NCBI GenBank assembly: GCA_024234635.1
Contig: JACKNX010000035.1
Coordinates: 1-16,882, forward strand
Reading direction: 5' to 3'
DNA: 16,882 bases
From: Pseudomonadales bacterium
GTDB taxonomy: Bacteria > Pseudomonadota > Gammaproteobacteria > Pseudomonadales > Azotimanducaceae
Under the pieces are notes generated by a model. That model searched no databases, had not been told where the DNA came from, and was given only the letters and a program-made list of their open reading frames with translations. This document shows, in pieces, positions 1 through 11,632 of the stretch. Both the position numbers and the translations under genes were made by a program. The stretch's first letter is position 1, and each line of letters begins with the position of its first letter.

Positions 1-29
1 TCCAGGATGGACTATTTCAGCATGCTCTG

Positions 30-46
30 ATGGAACGAAGTTCCAT
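30..46. repeat. Perfect 7-bp inverted repeat
   Basis: The arms ATGGAAC and GTTCCAT are separated by GAA. It could form a small hairpin, or it could be a protein-binding dyad. One plus-strand reading frame entering from the left edge stops at 28-30, just before it, so it could sit at the 3' end of a gene outside the window, but no T-run follows. The rest of 1-241 shows no supportable gene on either strand. Confidence 0.4.
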
Positions 47-217
47 GCGCGACAGCGCTGACAATCGCAACGTGGCAAGCTGTTGGGCGCCCGATGCCGG
101 CGCAGGGCCACATCCTGCAACCTGTGTCCGCACTGCAAGCCGGAGGGAGAGCCGGTATTAGCTTCATCTGATGAGCCACTTTGCGCAAGGACAGGCACGG
201 CTCTGTACTTCACGTTG

Positions 218-230
218 CGGGCGGAGCCCG
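218..230 (-). terminator. Short hairpin after the operon end, possible terminator
   Basis: Read on the minus strand, CGGGC-TCC-GCCCG forms a 5-bp perfect stem with a 3-nt loop, starting about 11 nt past the stop of the last gene of the nrd block. There is no U-run after it, so it is not a canonical intrinsic terminator. It could be a 3'-end stabilising hairpin or chance in GC-rich DNA. Confidence 0.2.
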
Positions 231-241
231 GTCGAGTCCGA

Positions 242-1039
242 TCAGCGCAAGCGGCGAAAGGCGCCGTAACCCAGCATGGCGAAACCCAGCGGCAGGATCA
301 GCGTCTGCAGAAAGAAAACGGCAATCATCGACACAATCTCTTCCACTGATGCTTCCACCCGCTGTTGAAGGTCTGCCAGTCTTGGGCGCGGATCCATCGC
401 CTTGCCTGCGTTGGTGATTCGTTCGAGCAGTCCCGGCTCTCCAGCAGGTATCCCGGCATCAGACGAAGTCGTTTCAATGGCGTTGTTGGTGGCTTCGAGG
501 TGGCGTATCGACGCGTTCTGCCGCTCGCTCAGGAAACTTTCATCGATCCATCCAACTCCGATTACGACGAGCGTGATGGCAAAGCGGGCGAAAAGGATGC
601 CGATGCCAATACGCCGGGAGAGGTAAGCCTCAGATATTGCCGGTCGCCAGAGCGTTGCGATCAACCAGAGGGCAGCTACGACGGTGAGGGCATTGGCGAT
701 GTTGGTGGAAAACAGTTCCACCAGCAGACGTTGCACGCCCAGGGATGCCGCTGCGGCCAGCACGACCCAGGAAAACCGCTCGACGAGATCGTTGAGAGGG
801 TCCAGCACCTCACCCACGGTCAGGGTTACCCCGATGCCCGCGGGTTGCAATGCGAGTTCGGTCCCCTGTGCGACGCTGATCATCGCATTCAGGCCACGTA
901 CCACGGCATAGGTGGCAAGGCTCTTTCTCAGGCTGTCCGACAGGTTGCTGCTGGCGAGATCATCCAGTGGCCGCATCACAGCGAGGCAAGCCGCGGCGAT
1001 CAATGCCGCGGTCAGTGCCAGTTTCCGCACGTAATTCAT
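242..1039 (-). CDS. Unrecognised multi-spanning membrane protein
   Basis: A 265-residue integral inner-membrane protein whose family I do not recognise and whose function I cannot assign. Hydrophobic segments lie at about residues 5-24, 88-108, 117-134, 145-165 and 234-258. The first could be a signal anchor. Between them is a distinctive stretch (residues 49-90) containing GLNAMISVAQGTE and DPLNDLVERFSW, which looks like a conserved family signature. Residues 166-232 are polar and probably an extramembrane loop, partly helical. The gene follows the acylase gene by 44 nt on the same strand and is probably last in the nrd operon. The ATG at 1037-1039 has AGG directly abutting it, which is too close for a normal Shine-Dalgarno. 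A GTG three codons later (1028-1030) has AGGA about 8 nt upstream and may be the true start. Confidence 0.75.
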   Translation of the reverse strand: MNYVRKLALTAALIAAACLAVMRPLDDLASSNLSDSLRKSLATYAVVRGLNAMISVAQGTELALQPAGIGVTLTVGEVLDPLNDLVERFSWVVLAAAASLGVQRLLVELFSTNIANALTVVAALWLIATLWRPAISEAYLSRRIGIGILFARFAITLVVIGVGWIDESFLSERQNASIRHLEATNNAIETTSSDAGIPAGEPGLLERITNAGKAMDPRPRLADLQQRVEASVEEIVSMIAVFFLQTLILPLGFAMLGYGAFRRLR

Positions 1040-1083
1040 CCTGCCGGATGCGCGTCAGGTGGATCGGGTTGGCGCACGTATGG

Positions 1084-3440
1084 TCACTGCGTTGTACCCA
1101 CCGGCTCGAGCTGGATGCGCATCGCGAGGTTTTTCTCCACTGCACGCCGGCTGAACAGCAACGGAAAGTCGCCATCATTCGCCCACCCCTCCAGCAGGTT
1201 CGCGTAGAACGGGGAGCGTGGATCGCCGGATTGCCCCGGTGCGTTGGTCATGCGCGCGTCATCCCAGCGGCCGACGTCCAGCACCATGCGGAAGGAGGCG
1301 CCGGAGCGCACCAGGAAGTCGCTGCCGGTGAAGTGCGTGTTGTTGACGGTATTGCCGGTACCGCCTCGACCGTAGTCCGGCATCCCGAGCCGTGCCATGG
1401 TCACCGGATCCACAGTGTTCGCCAGCGGGTGCATGAATGCCGTGCGATGCAGGCTGCCCCAGGTCCAGTTCGCGGGCTCGTTACCCAGGCGTTGCCGGCA
1501 ATCTTCCCAGGCGGCGGCCAGCGTGCGGGTGACCAGGCCATCGGCCTCCGGGAAATCAGCCGGATTTTTCAGCACCTCCAGAACCGTGAACGGATCGACT
1601 GGCGTGAGCATCTTGGCGTGTTCGCCACCGGTGAGCGCGGCGATGGCAGGCGACAGATGCTGGTAGTACCACACCGCCCACAAAGCGCCGGGTCCGGATT
1701 CCCGGGCGACGACGCGATCCCATTGCGCGAGCATGTGTCCCGCCTCGCCGCGTTCCGCCAGTCCGGAAACACCATCCAGTACCGCATTGGCCAGGGCGGC
1801 GTGGTAGTCGCGTTGCAACGCCGTGGAAGCGGCCAGCGTGTGCCGCTCGTCCTTGCCCAGCACATCGAAGATACGGCGATAGCGCCAGGGGGCTGACCAT
1901 TCGAAGCCGAGGCGATGGCTGGCGATGTCGTAGCTCTCCGGAAGGTTCATCGAGTTGGCGGTCCCGGTGAAGCCACGGGAGGGATTGAACTCGCCGGGAA
2001 TCACGTCCATGTCGGCAAAGCCCTCCCACTCGTACCGGCCATCGCCTGGCACGGGTAACAGGCCGTCCCACGTTCGGCGCACGGGTGTGAGGCCGGCGGC
2101 CTTGTAGCCGATGTTGCCATCCACGTCGGCGTACACCTGGTTTTCGCTGGGGGCGCCCCATCGGTTGAGTGCCGCGGAGAACTGGCGCCAGTTGCCAGCG
2201 CGCATGTATTCCACGGAGCCGAAGTAGGGCGCCATGCCGGGCTCCAGCCAGGCGGCGCGCACGGCCCAAAGATGCTGTTGGTCCTGAAAGACGATGGGCC
2301 CATGGCGGGTGAAGGCAAGTTCCACCTCGACGGGCCTGCCCCCGCGCACAGGGATGCGCTCGTGCACGACGGTCAGCGGTTCGCTGCGGGCGGCGTATCG
2401 GTACCCGTCCGTGGTGCGTTCGTAAACGTAGAGATCTTCCTGATCGATGGGAAAAATCGTGAGGCCGAAGGCGATGCGTTCATTGTGGCCGATGGATATC
2501 CCGGGCAGCGCGGGTTCGCCCGCACCGATCACGTTCAGGTCCGGTGCAACCAGATGCGCGACGTAGCGGAGCGAAGGCACGGCGTGCCCCCGATGCGGAT
2601 CGTTGGCGAGAATGGGGCGACCCGTGGCACTGCGCTCTGGCGCCACCACCCAGTTGTTGCTGCCGTAGTCCGCGCGCAGTGCCTCGTCACGGGCACTGGC
2701 TACGGCGTTTTCGGGCTTGTCGAACAGCACCGGCGCGGTGGCGAGAAAGTAATCGCGAAGAACATCGTCGGGTACGTCGCAGGGATCGAGACCCGCGGGC
2801 ACCTGCGTGGTCCAGGCCGGTTCCAGCACCTTCCATCGCGCAGCCAGTTCCAGACCACCGGCACAGACCAGTTTCGCGCGCTGCACTTCGGTGGTGACGT
2901 TGCGTGTCAGACCATGGCTGCGGATGCGTACCACGTCTTCAGGCGCCCATCGGGACGGGCGATAGTCGAGCAGCGCAAACTCCGGTGGCAGCAACGCCGG
3001 TTGGGCGTCCAGCAGGTCCACGTAGGCGTTGATGCCGGCGGTGAATGCCTGCGCGATACGCTTGGCGTCTGAACCGTATGCCAGCCACTCCCGGTACATG
3101 TCGCCGCGATACAGGAACAGCCTGGCGGCGCGATCCTGCGCGACGTATTTCTCACCGAGCACCTCGGCGAGTTGCCCGAGCCCCCGTCGCCGCCACAGAT
3201 CGATCTGCCACAGCCGATCGCGCGCAGCGTTGAAACCCTGCACGAAGAAGGCGTCGTAATGGGTGCCTGCGTAGATATGCGGTATGCCGTAGTTGTCCAC
3301 CAGGATTTCCGCGGGCTTTTCCAGACCCACCGCTTGGTAGTGGAGCGTACCGGTGGAGGCGCGGGCGAATGCGGTGGTACAGAAACAGAGTGCGGCGACG
3401 GCCGTGAGGGCCGTCGCGCACGTGGCGCGGAGCGGGGAGA

Positions 3441-3450
<10 letters not shown>
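1084..3450 (-). CDS. Penicillin acylase-family Ntn hydrolase (possible AHL or cephalosporin acylase)
   Basis: A secreted, self-processing N-terminal nucleophile amidase of 788 residues, close to the usual precursor length. Residues 1-31 form a signal peptide (hydrophobic core around 12-25, cleavage near AFARA), so the enzyme should be periplasmic. The alpha chain would end at G263. The beta chain would start at the catalytic serine S264 in DYGSNNW, the family autocleavage motif. H286 in NDPH falls at beta position 23, where PvdQ-type AHL acylases and cephalosporin acylases have His but penicillin G acylase has Gln. N499 in GTAN fits the oxyanion asparagine (beta 236, against 241 in penicillin G acylase). 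The only plausible in-frame start is TTG at 3448-3450, inside the nrdB 3' end. No Shine-Dalgarno precedes it, so translational coupling to nrdB is likely. The family assignment is firm. The substrate (AHL, lactam, peptide or other amide) cannot be read from the sequence. Confidence 0.93.
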
Positions 3451-4718
<1,268 letters not shown>

Positions 4719-4724
4719 CCTGTT

Positions 4725-4734
4725 CTCCTCCTCC

Positions 4735-4736
<2 letters not shown>
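4725..4736 (-). promoter_or_regulatory. Strong nrdB Shine-Dalgarno overlapping the nrdA stop
   Basis: The minus strand reads AAGGAGGAGGAG, ending 6 nt before the nrdB ATG. Its first bases are part of the nrdA TAA stop (4735-4737). A near-ideal ribosome site decides the nrdB start and should support strong NrdB synthesis tied to nrdA translation. Confidence 0.85.
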
Positions 4737-7659
<2,923 letters not shown>

Positions 7660-8049
7660 AGGGCTCCCTGGCTGGGACGATCACGCGTTTGCGCTCGTCC
7701 GGTAATCGACGTTGTATCCCCTCCCTACCCTGGAGCGGAACGTGAAGCGGGCGTGGTGACTGGCTGGCGGCGCTGGGAGCGGCAGGCGGAGTCGATCGGT
7801 CAGGTGTGCTTGCCCGGCGGGGAAGCGGCTATTCGGTGCGATGCCGCAAAACTGGCCTCACCGATTATTGTCACCAGACGGTGTCGCGTTGTTTCCTGTC
7901 GCCCGATCGTCGAATTTGCCGGTTACCGGTAGCCCGTGTTCCGTTCGCAGGATCGAGTTGCGTCGGTCCAAAGCGGTGCAACGAAACTGCCATTCATCGC
8001 GAGGGTCAGCCACGGGCGAGGTAGTCCATTGCAACGCACGTCCATCCGT

Positions 8050-8081
8050 CCGGAGGCCTGATCCCGCGGGATCGGGCCCGG
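8050..8081 (-). other. GC-rich hairpin/palindrome in the nrd leader
   Basis: A perfect 14-bp palindrome, GATCCCGCGGGATC (8060-8073), is flanked by CCGGGCC on one side and GGCCTCCGG on the other in minus-strand order. The flanks can pair as an imperfect outer stem, giving a long bulged hairpin early in the inferred leader. No U-run follows, so it is not an intrinsic terminator. It may be a leader-RNA structure, an mRNA stabiliser, or a DNA dyad. Confidence 0.45.
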
Positions 8082-8110
8082 AAGGACACTTACAGCGCTA
8101 TGGTGACAAA

Positions 8111-8126
8111 CCACAACATATAGTGT
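8111..8126 (-). promoter_or_regulatory. NrdR box 1 (promoter-distal, downstream of -10)
   Basis: CCACAACATATAGTGT matches the NrdR consensus ACACWATATATWGTGT at 14 of 16 positions. NrdR is the dATP/ATP-sensing repressor of ribonucleotide reductase operons and binds paired boxes. This box lies just downstream of the inferred start of transcription. Confidence 0.85.
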
Positions 8127-8141
8127 TTTCCGACGCGTGGA

Positions 8142-8157
8142 CCACAAGATAGTGAGG
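8142..8157 (-). promoter_or_regulatory. NrdR box 2 (overlapping -10)
   Basis: CCACAAGATAGTGAGG matches the consensus at 11 of 16 positions in the same register and begins exactly 31 bp from box 1, close to three helical turns, as expected for cooperative NrdR binding. It covers the candidate -10 hexamer. The weaker match is offset by the correct phasing. Confidence 0.75.
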
Positions 8158-8174
8158 TGAGTGGGTATTTGCAA
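8146..8174 (-). promoter_or_regulatory. Candidate sigma-70 promoter for nrdAB
   Basis: On the minus strand, TTGCAA (8174-8169) and TATCTT (8151-8146) are 17 bp apart, each matching the consensus at 4 of 6 positions. The overlap with NrdR box 2 and the position just downstream of the DnaA box are what make this promoter believable. Confidence 0.65.
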
Positions 8175-8195
8175 GGCAAAATCCGGGGAAAAAAC

Positions 8196-8204
8196 TGTGG
8201 ATAA
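8196..8204 (-). promoter_or_regulatory. Perfect DnaA box upstream of the nrd promoter
   Basis: The minus strand reads TTATCCACA, the exact high-affinity DnaA box, ending 21 bp before the -35. In E. coli, DnaA binds upstream of the nrdAB promoter and links its expression to replication initiation. The layout here is the same. A single 9-mer can occur by chance, but its position beside NrdR boxes argues otherwise. Confidence 0.7.
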
Positions 8205-8516
8205 CCTGTGGGCATTCAAGATCAACGGCTTAGCGGTTTCCGCTGCCAGAATGCTCGCGCTCCATCCATTTGGGCTGGCGGTGGCGGATATCCGGTTACC
8301 GCCCTGCCGGCGCGGCGAGGGGTGCTCAGTTGGGGGGACATGGCAGGCACGGGGCGCGTCGCTGCCGGCAGGTGAGCCACGATATTGCCGGCCGCGGGTG
8401 GCGCGTTCGGGGACGGCATGGGCCGTGTATTGACCGTGTTCCGCGGATGGGGTGTCAGCCAGCTCCCGGGACGATGAGGCGGGCCGGAAATGGCCTGCCC
8501 CGGCGGTGGCGTCGGG
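8205..8516. other. Intergenic region between the chemoreceptor 3' end and the nrd promoter
   Basis: This stretch has no supportable gene. The short open frames on both strands (65-90 codons) lack ribosome sites and look like products of high GC. The only structure seen is the hairpin at 8478-8499. The chemoreceptor is read towards the nrd promoter across this region. Confidence 0.5.
8478..8499 (-). terminator. Hairpin downstream of the chemoreceptor gene, possible terminator
   Basis: On the minus strand, GGCAGGCC and GGCCCGCC pair over 7 of 8 positions around the loop ATTTCC, beginning 17 nt past the stop codon. There is no following U-run, so termination might need Rho. Its location, rather than its sequence, is the main support. 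Confidence 0.3.
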
Positions 8517-11486
8517 TCAGCGGTGGTTGCCCACGGCCTTGAAGAAGCTCACCGTGCCGCGCAGTTCCCTCGCCAGATCGGCCAGCGTCCTGCTGGCAGC
8601 CGCGGATTGCTCCACCAGGGCGGCATTCTGCTGGGTCATACGGTCGATCTGCATGACCGAGTCGTTGACCGACTCGATGCCGGCGCTCTGCTCCTCACTG
8701 GCGTTGGAAATCTCCTCGATGATCGTTCCCACCCGCTCGACCGCCGATACGATCGCGTCCAGACGCTGGCCCGAGTCATTGACCAGGCGCGATCCTTCTT
8801 CGACTTTGTTCACGGAGTCCTGGATCAACACCTTGATCTCGTTCGCCGCGTCAGACGATCGCTGCGCCAGGTGGCGTACTTCGGACGCCACGACCGCGAA
8901 ACCACGCCCCTCCTCGCCGGCCCGCGCGGCCTCCACCGCTGCGTTCAACGCGAGCAGGTTGGTCTGGAAGGCTATGTCGTCAATGACGCCGATGATGTTC
9001 TCGATCTCGCGTGACGCGTGGTTGATTGCCTGCATGGCGTCGATGGCCGCACGCATGGTACTGCCGCCGCCACGTGCCTGGCTGACGGCGGAACCGGCAA
9101 GTTCCGTTGCCTGCCGGGCGTTGTCCGCATTCTGTCGTACCGTGGTGGTCAGTTCTTCCATCGACGCAGCGGTTTCCTCCAGTCGCGTGGCCTGCTCTTC
9201 GGTACGGTGGCCCAGCGAGGAGTTGCCGTTGGCAATCTCTTCCGACTGCGTGAGCACTGACTCCGATGTCAGCTGAACGGAGCTGATGACCTCGGTCAGC
9301 TTGCGAATGGTGGCATTGGTGTCCGCGCTGAGTGTGGCGAAAGCGCCCTGCACATCATCGGGCATGGAGCGGTCGAGGTGACCTTCCGCCATCGCGCCCA
9401 TCACGTTCACCGAGTCGTTGATAACGGTTTCCGTGGCATCGAGAAGGCTGTTGATGCCTTCGGACAGCGCCAGGAAGAAACCCTGTTTACCGTGCAGCGC
9501 CACCCGCATGTCCAGCTGTCCGTTGCGGGCCGCCTCAACCACTGCGCGCACTTCGTGTTCGGTGGCAAGTTCCTGGGTCTTGTCCTGCCACTCGATTACG
9601 GTACCGAGGCGTTCGCCAGCGGTTGAAATGATGGGGTTGGCGACCATTCGAACGGAGCGCCCGCCCAGGTTGAGAAGCGCTGTATGTTCATGGCCGAGCG
9701 CCTGGACCTGTCTGGTCTTGCTGCCGGCCTTGTGGAAAGTGTCGATGTGCGTGCCGACCAGCGAGTCCGCGGCGAACTTGCCGTACATGGCGCGAAGTAC
9801 GTCTTCCATGCCCAACAGCAACTGGTGCGCGGCTTTGTTTGTGTAGATGATCTTGTGCTCCGCGTCCGCAACCAGAACGCTGGAGCTGACGTTGTCGAGC
9901 GCCTGCTTGATGCGGTCCGTCACCCGTGCCTGGGCGGCTATCTCATCCGCCTGCTCGCGGGTTTGTCGTGCCTGCGCTTCCATGTCCCGTGCCAGCGCTG
10001 ACATCTCTTCGGACTGGCGTTCGATTTCAGCGGATTTGCTGCGTTCAGCCTCGATACGTTCGCGAAGGTTGTCACGCATGCGACGCATGGCCGCGAACAC
10101 GCCGATGCACGGCTTTTCGCCGGTTTCAAGGTCGATATCGAGATTGCCCTCGGCAACCGAGGTAGCCACGCGCGCCAGCGCATCCGGTTCCGCGCCGAGC
10201 TGGCGGAACACCCTGCCACCAAACAGCCAGGCAATGGCGATGATGAGACCAGCGGCGACGAGCACGCTCAGTGCGCCGACAAGGACAAGGTTGTCGACCG
10301 CGGCCAGTGCCTCGCTGCGGTCGATCGTGGCAAGCAGAATCCAGTTCAGCCCGGCGATTGTCAGTGGCGAATAGCTCGATAGCTGTGCAACTCCCCCGGC
10401 GGAGGCGATCCCGGCGTTCCCGGAAACGCCTTTCAATGCCTGGTCGACGGCGGCGTTCTCGAGTCGCGTGGAGAGAATCGTGTTGTCGTCGGTGAAACGG
10501 GATTGCGAGCGCAGAAGGGCGTCGGCGCCCACAAGCACGGTCTCCCCGCTCCGGCCCAGCCCCGCGTCAAGATTCATGATGTTGTTGATCCGGTCCACCG
10601 GCATCTGAAACGCAAGCACGCCAAGCAGACGCCCGCCATCCCGTATGGGCGTGGCGATGAACGAGGCCGGCGCATCGTAGGAGGGCAGGTAAGCGGCGAA
10701 GTCGCGCAACTGGGTGGCAGGGGACTCGCCCGCCATGGCATCACGTACCGCCGCCGCAAAATTGGTGTCCCGGTAGGGGCCGTTGAACAGACTGGTGCCG
10801 AAGTCGAGTTCCTTGAACACCGAGTAGACGATGTGTCCGTTCCGGGGCTCGATGAGGAAGATGTCGTAGTAGCCGAAACGCTCCAGATAGTCGCGGAGAA
10901 TCGGATGCAGCTGCTCGTGCAGTCGGTTGTATTGCCGGCTGTCCTCTCCGCTGTCGGCCAATGTATCCAGGCGATGCTTTTCGCCCAGAGGATTGGGGTT
11001 TCGCGCGATGAGATGATACTGTGCGGCGATGACGTCCGCTTCGGTCGGCAACAGGGCGTCCAGATTTGTTACGTGGTCGTTTCGCTTGGCATATTCGGCA
11101 CCGAACTGCTCGCGATAGTAGGTTTCAACGTCCTCACGCATTCTCGTGAAGCCATCGGGATCGGTGTCCGCGACATTGCCAAGCGCGTTGAATGCCTGAC
11201 TGAAGTCCTGCATGGCCTCCGTGACCATGCGGTTGCGCGCGAGCGTCTCGACCTGGTCCCTGATCTGCGTGAAGTAGGCTTCGATCTGCGCCTTGCGCGA
11301 TTCGCGTACGGCATCGAGTTTGAGTTCCGCTTCCTGTTCCAGGGCACGGCTGCCCAGGCGGCTGGTGCTAAATGTGACGACAAGCAAAGGCACCAGACCC
11401 AGCGCGAGCATGGTCAGGATGAGCCGGCCGCGAAAGCCGAGGCGGCGGGTATTTGACACTGCCGGGAGAGAGGCTGTCTGATTCAT
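8517..11486 (-). CDS. Methyl-accepting chemotaxis protein with cache-like, HAMP and PAS domains
   Basis: A 989-residue inner-membrane chemoreceptor expected to signal through CheW/CheA. TM1 is at about 21-41. A large periplasmic sensor spans about 42-395, with cache-like segments (for example GYYDIFLIEP at 205-214 and SFIATPIRDGGRLLGVLAF at 275-293). TM2 is at about 400-422, followed by HAMP to about 475, a coiled coil at 478-522, a PAS domain at about 524-640, and HAMP-like segments at about 645-745. The signalling domain runs from about 745 to 965, with the conserved hairpin tip EGRGFAVVASEVRHLAQRS at 859-877. The C-terminus (VSFFKAVGNHR) lacks an NWETF-type CheR/CheB tether. I chose the ATG at 11484-11486. 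Upstream codons up to 11636 are open but are Arg/His/Pro-rich and look non-coding. The Shine-Dalgarno is weak. The ligand is unknown. The cytoplasmic PAS might sense redox or a small molecule, but I see no specific cofactor motif. Confidence 0.95.
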   Translation of the reverse strand: MNQTASLPAVSNTRRLGFRGRLILTMLALGLVPLLVVTFSTSRLGSRALEQEAELKLDAVRESRKAQIEAYFTQIRDQVETLARNRMVTEAMQDFSQAFNALGNVADTDPDGFTRMREDVETYYREQFGAEYAKRNDHVTNLDALLPTEADVIAAQYHLIARNPNPLGEKHRLDTLADSGEDSRQYNRLHEQLHPILRDYLERFGYYDIFLIEPRNGHIVYSVFKELDFGTSLFNGPYRDTNFAAAVRDAMAGESPATQLRDFAAYLPSYDAPASFIATPIRDGGRLLGVLAFQMPVDRINNIMNLDAGLGRSGETVLVGADALLRSQSRFTDDNTILSTRLENAAVDQALKGVSGNAGIASAGGVAQLSSYSPLTIAGLNWILLATIDRSEALAAVDNLVLVGALSVLVAAGLIIAIAWLFGGRVFRQLGAEPDALARVATSVAEGNLDIDLETGEKPCIGVFAAMRRMRDNLRERIEAERSKSAEIERQSEEMSALARDMEAQARQTREQADEIAAQARVTDRIKQALDNVSSSVLVADAEHKIIYTNKAAHQLLLGMEDVLRAMYGKFAADSLVGTHIDTFHKAGSKTRQVQALGHEHTALLNLGGRSVRMVANPIISTAGERLGTVIEWQDKTQELATEHEVRAVVEAARNGQLDMRVALHGKQGFFLALSEGINSLLDATETVINDSVNVMGAMAEGHLDRSMPDDVQGAFATLSADTNATIRKLTEVISSVQLTSESVLTQSEEIANGNSSLGHRTEEQATRLEETAASMEELTTTVRQNADNARQATELAGSAVSQARGGGSTMRAAIDAMQAINHASREIENIIGVIDDIAFQTNLLALNAAVEAARAGEEGRGFAVVASEVRHLAQRSSDAANEIKVLIQDSVNKVEEGSRLVNDSGQRLDAIVSAVERVGTIIEEISNASEEQSAGIESVNDSVMQIDRMTQQNAALVEQSAAASRTLADLARELRGTVSFFKAVGNHR

Positions 11487-11632
11487 GATGCTTGTCTGAG
11501 GTTCCGTTGTGGCATGCCGATGACGCGGATGGATTTCTGACAGGCTAGTACACGCATCCGATTCTTCCACCTGGCGAATCCCCCGCGGGCGCGCATGTCG
11601 TCCATGGGAGGGCGATCCCGCCGGCGGATACT

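Larger units (their letters stand above)
7660..8138 (-). promoter_or_regulatory. Long 5' leader of the nrdA transcript (inferred)
   Basis: If transcription starts 7-8 nt past the -10 at 8146-8151, the mRNA carries a leader of about 480 nt before nrdA. I find no convincing gene in it on either strand. The in-frame ORFs crossing it lack ribosome sites and recognisable composition. I recognise no known riboswitch core. A strong GC hairpin lies at 8050-8081. A second, weaker promoter nearer nrdA cannot be excluded, in which case part of this stretch is simply intergenic. Confidence 0.45.

Noticed and set aside
30..46. LexA (SOS) operator
   Set aside because: GAAC and GTTC are separated by 3 bp, whereas the Gram-positive-type box needs 4, and it does not match the CTGT-N8-ACAG gammaproteobacterial box. 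No SOS gene adjoins it.
83..349. A short plus-strand frame with CNLCPHC resembling a metal-binding motif
   Set aside because: It overlaps the 3' end of the membrane protein gene, has no supporting domain, and the cysteines are probably chance.
365..1207. Plus-strand frames opposite the membrane protein and the acylase end
   Set aside because: The minus-strand product has clean transmembrane helices in an operon context. The plus-strand products are low-confidence, Cys/Arg-rich shadows.
7923..8225. A 100-codon minus-strand frame crossing the nrd promoter and leader
   Set aside because: It would start upstream of the promoter and run through the NrdR and DnaA sites. No Shine-Dalgarno or recognisable domain.
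10503..11456. A 317-codon plus-strand frame opposite the chemoreceptor sensor domain
   Set aside because: It is antisense to a coherent receptor. The composition is that of complementary-strand codons, and no promoter or ribosome site is seen.
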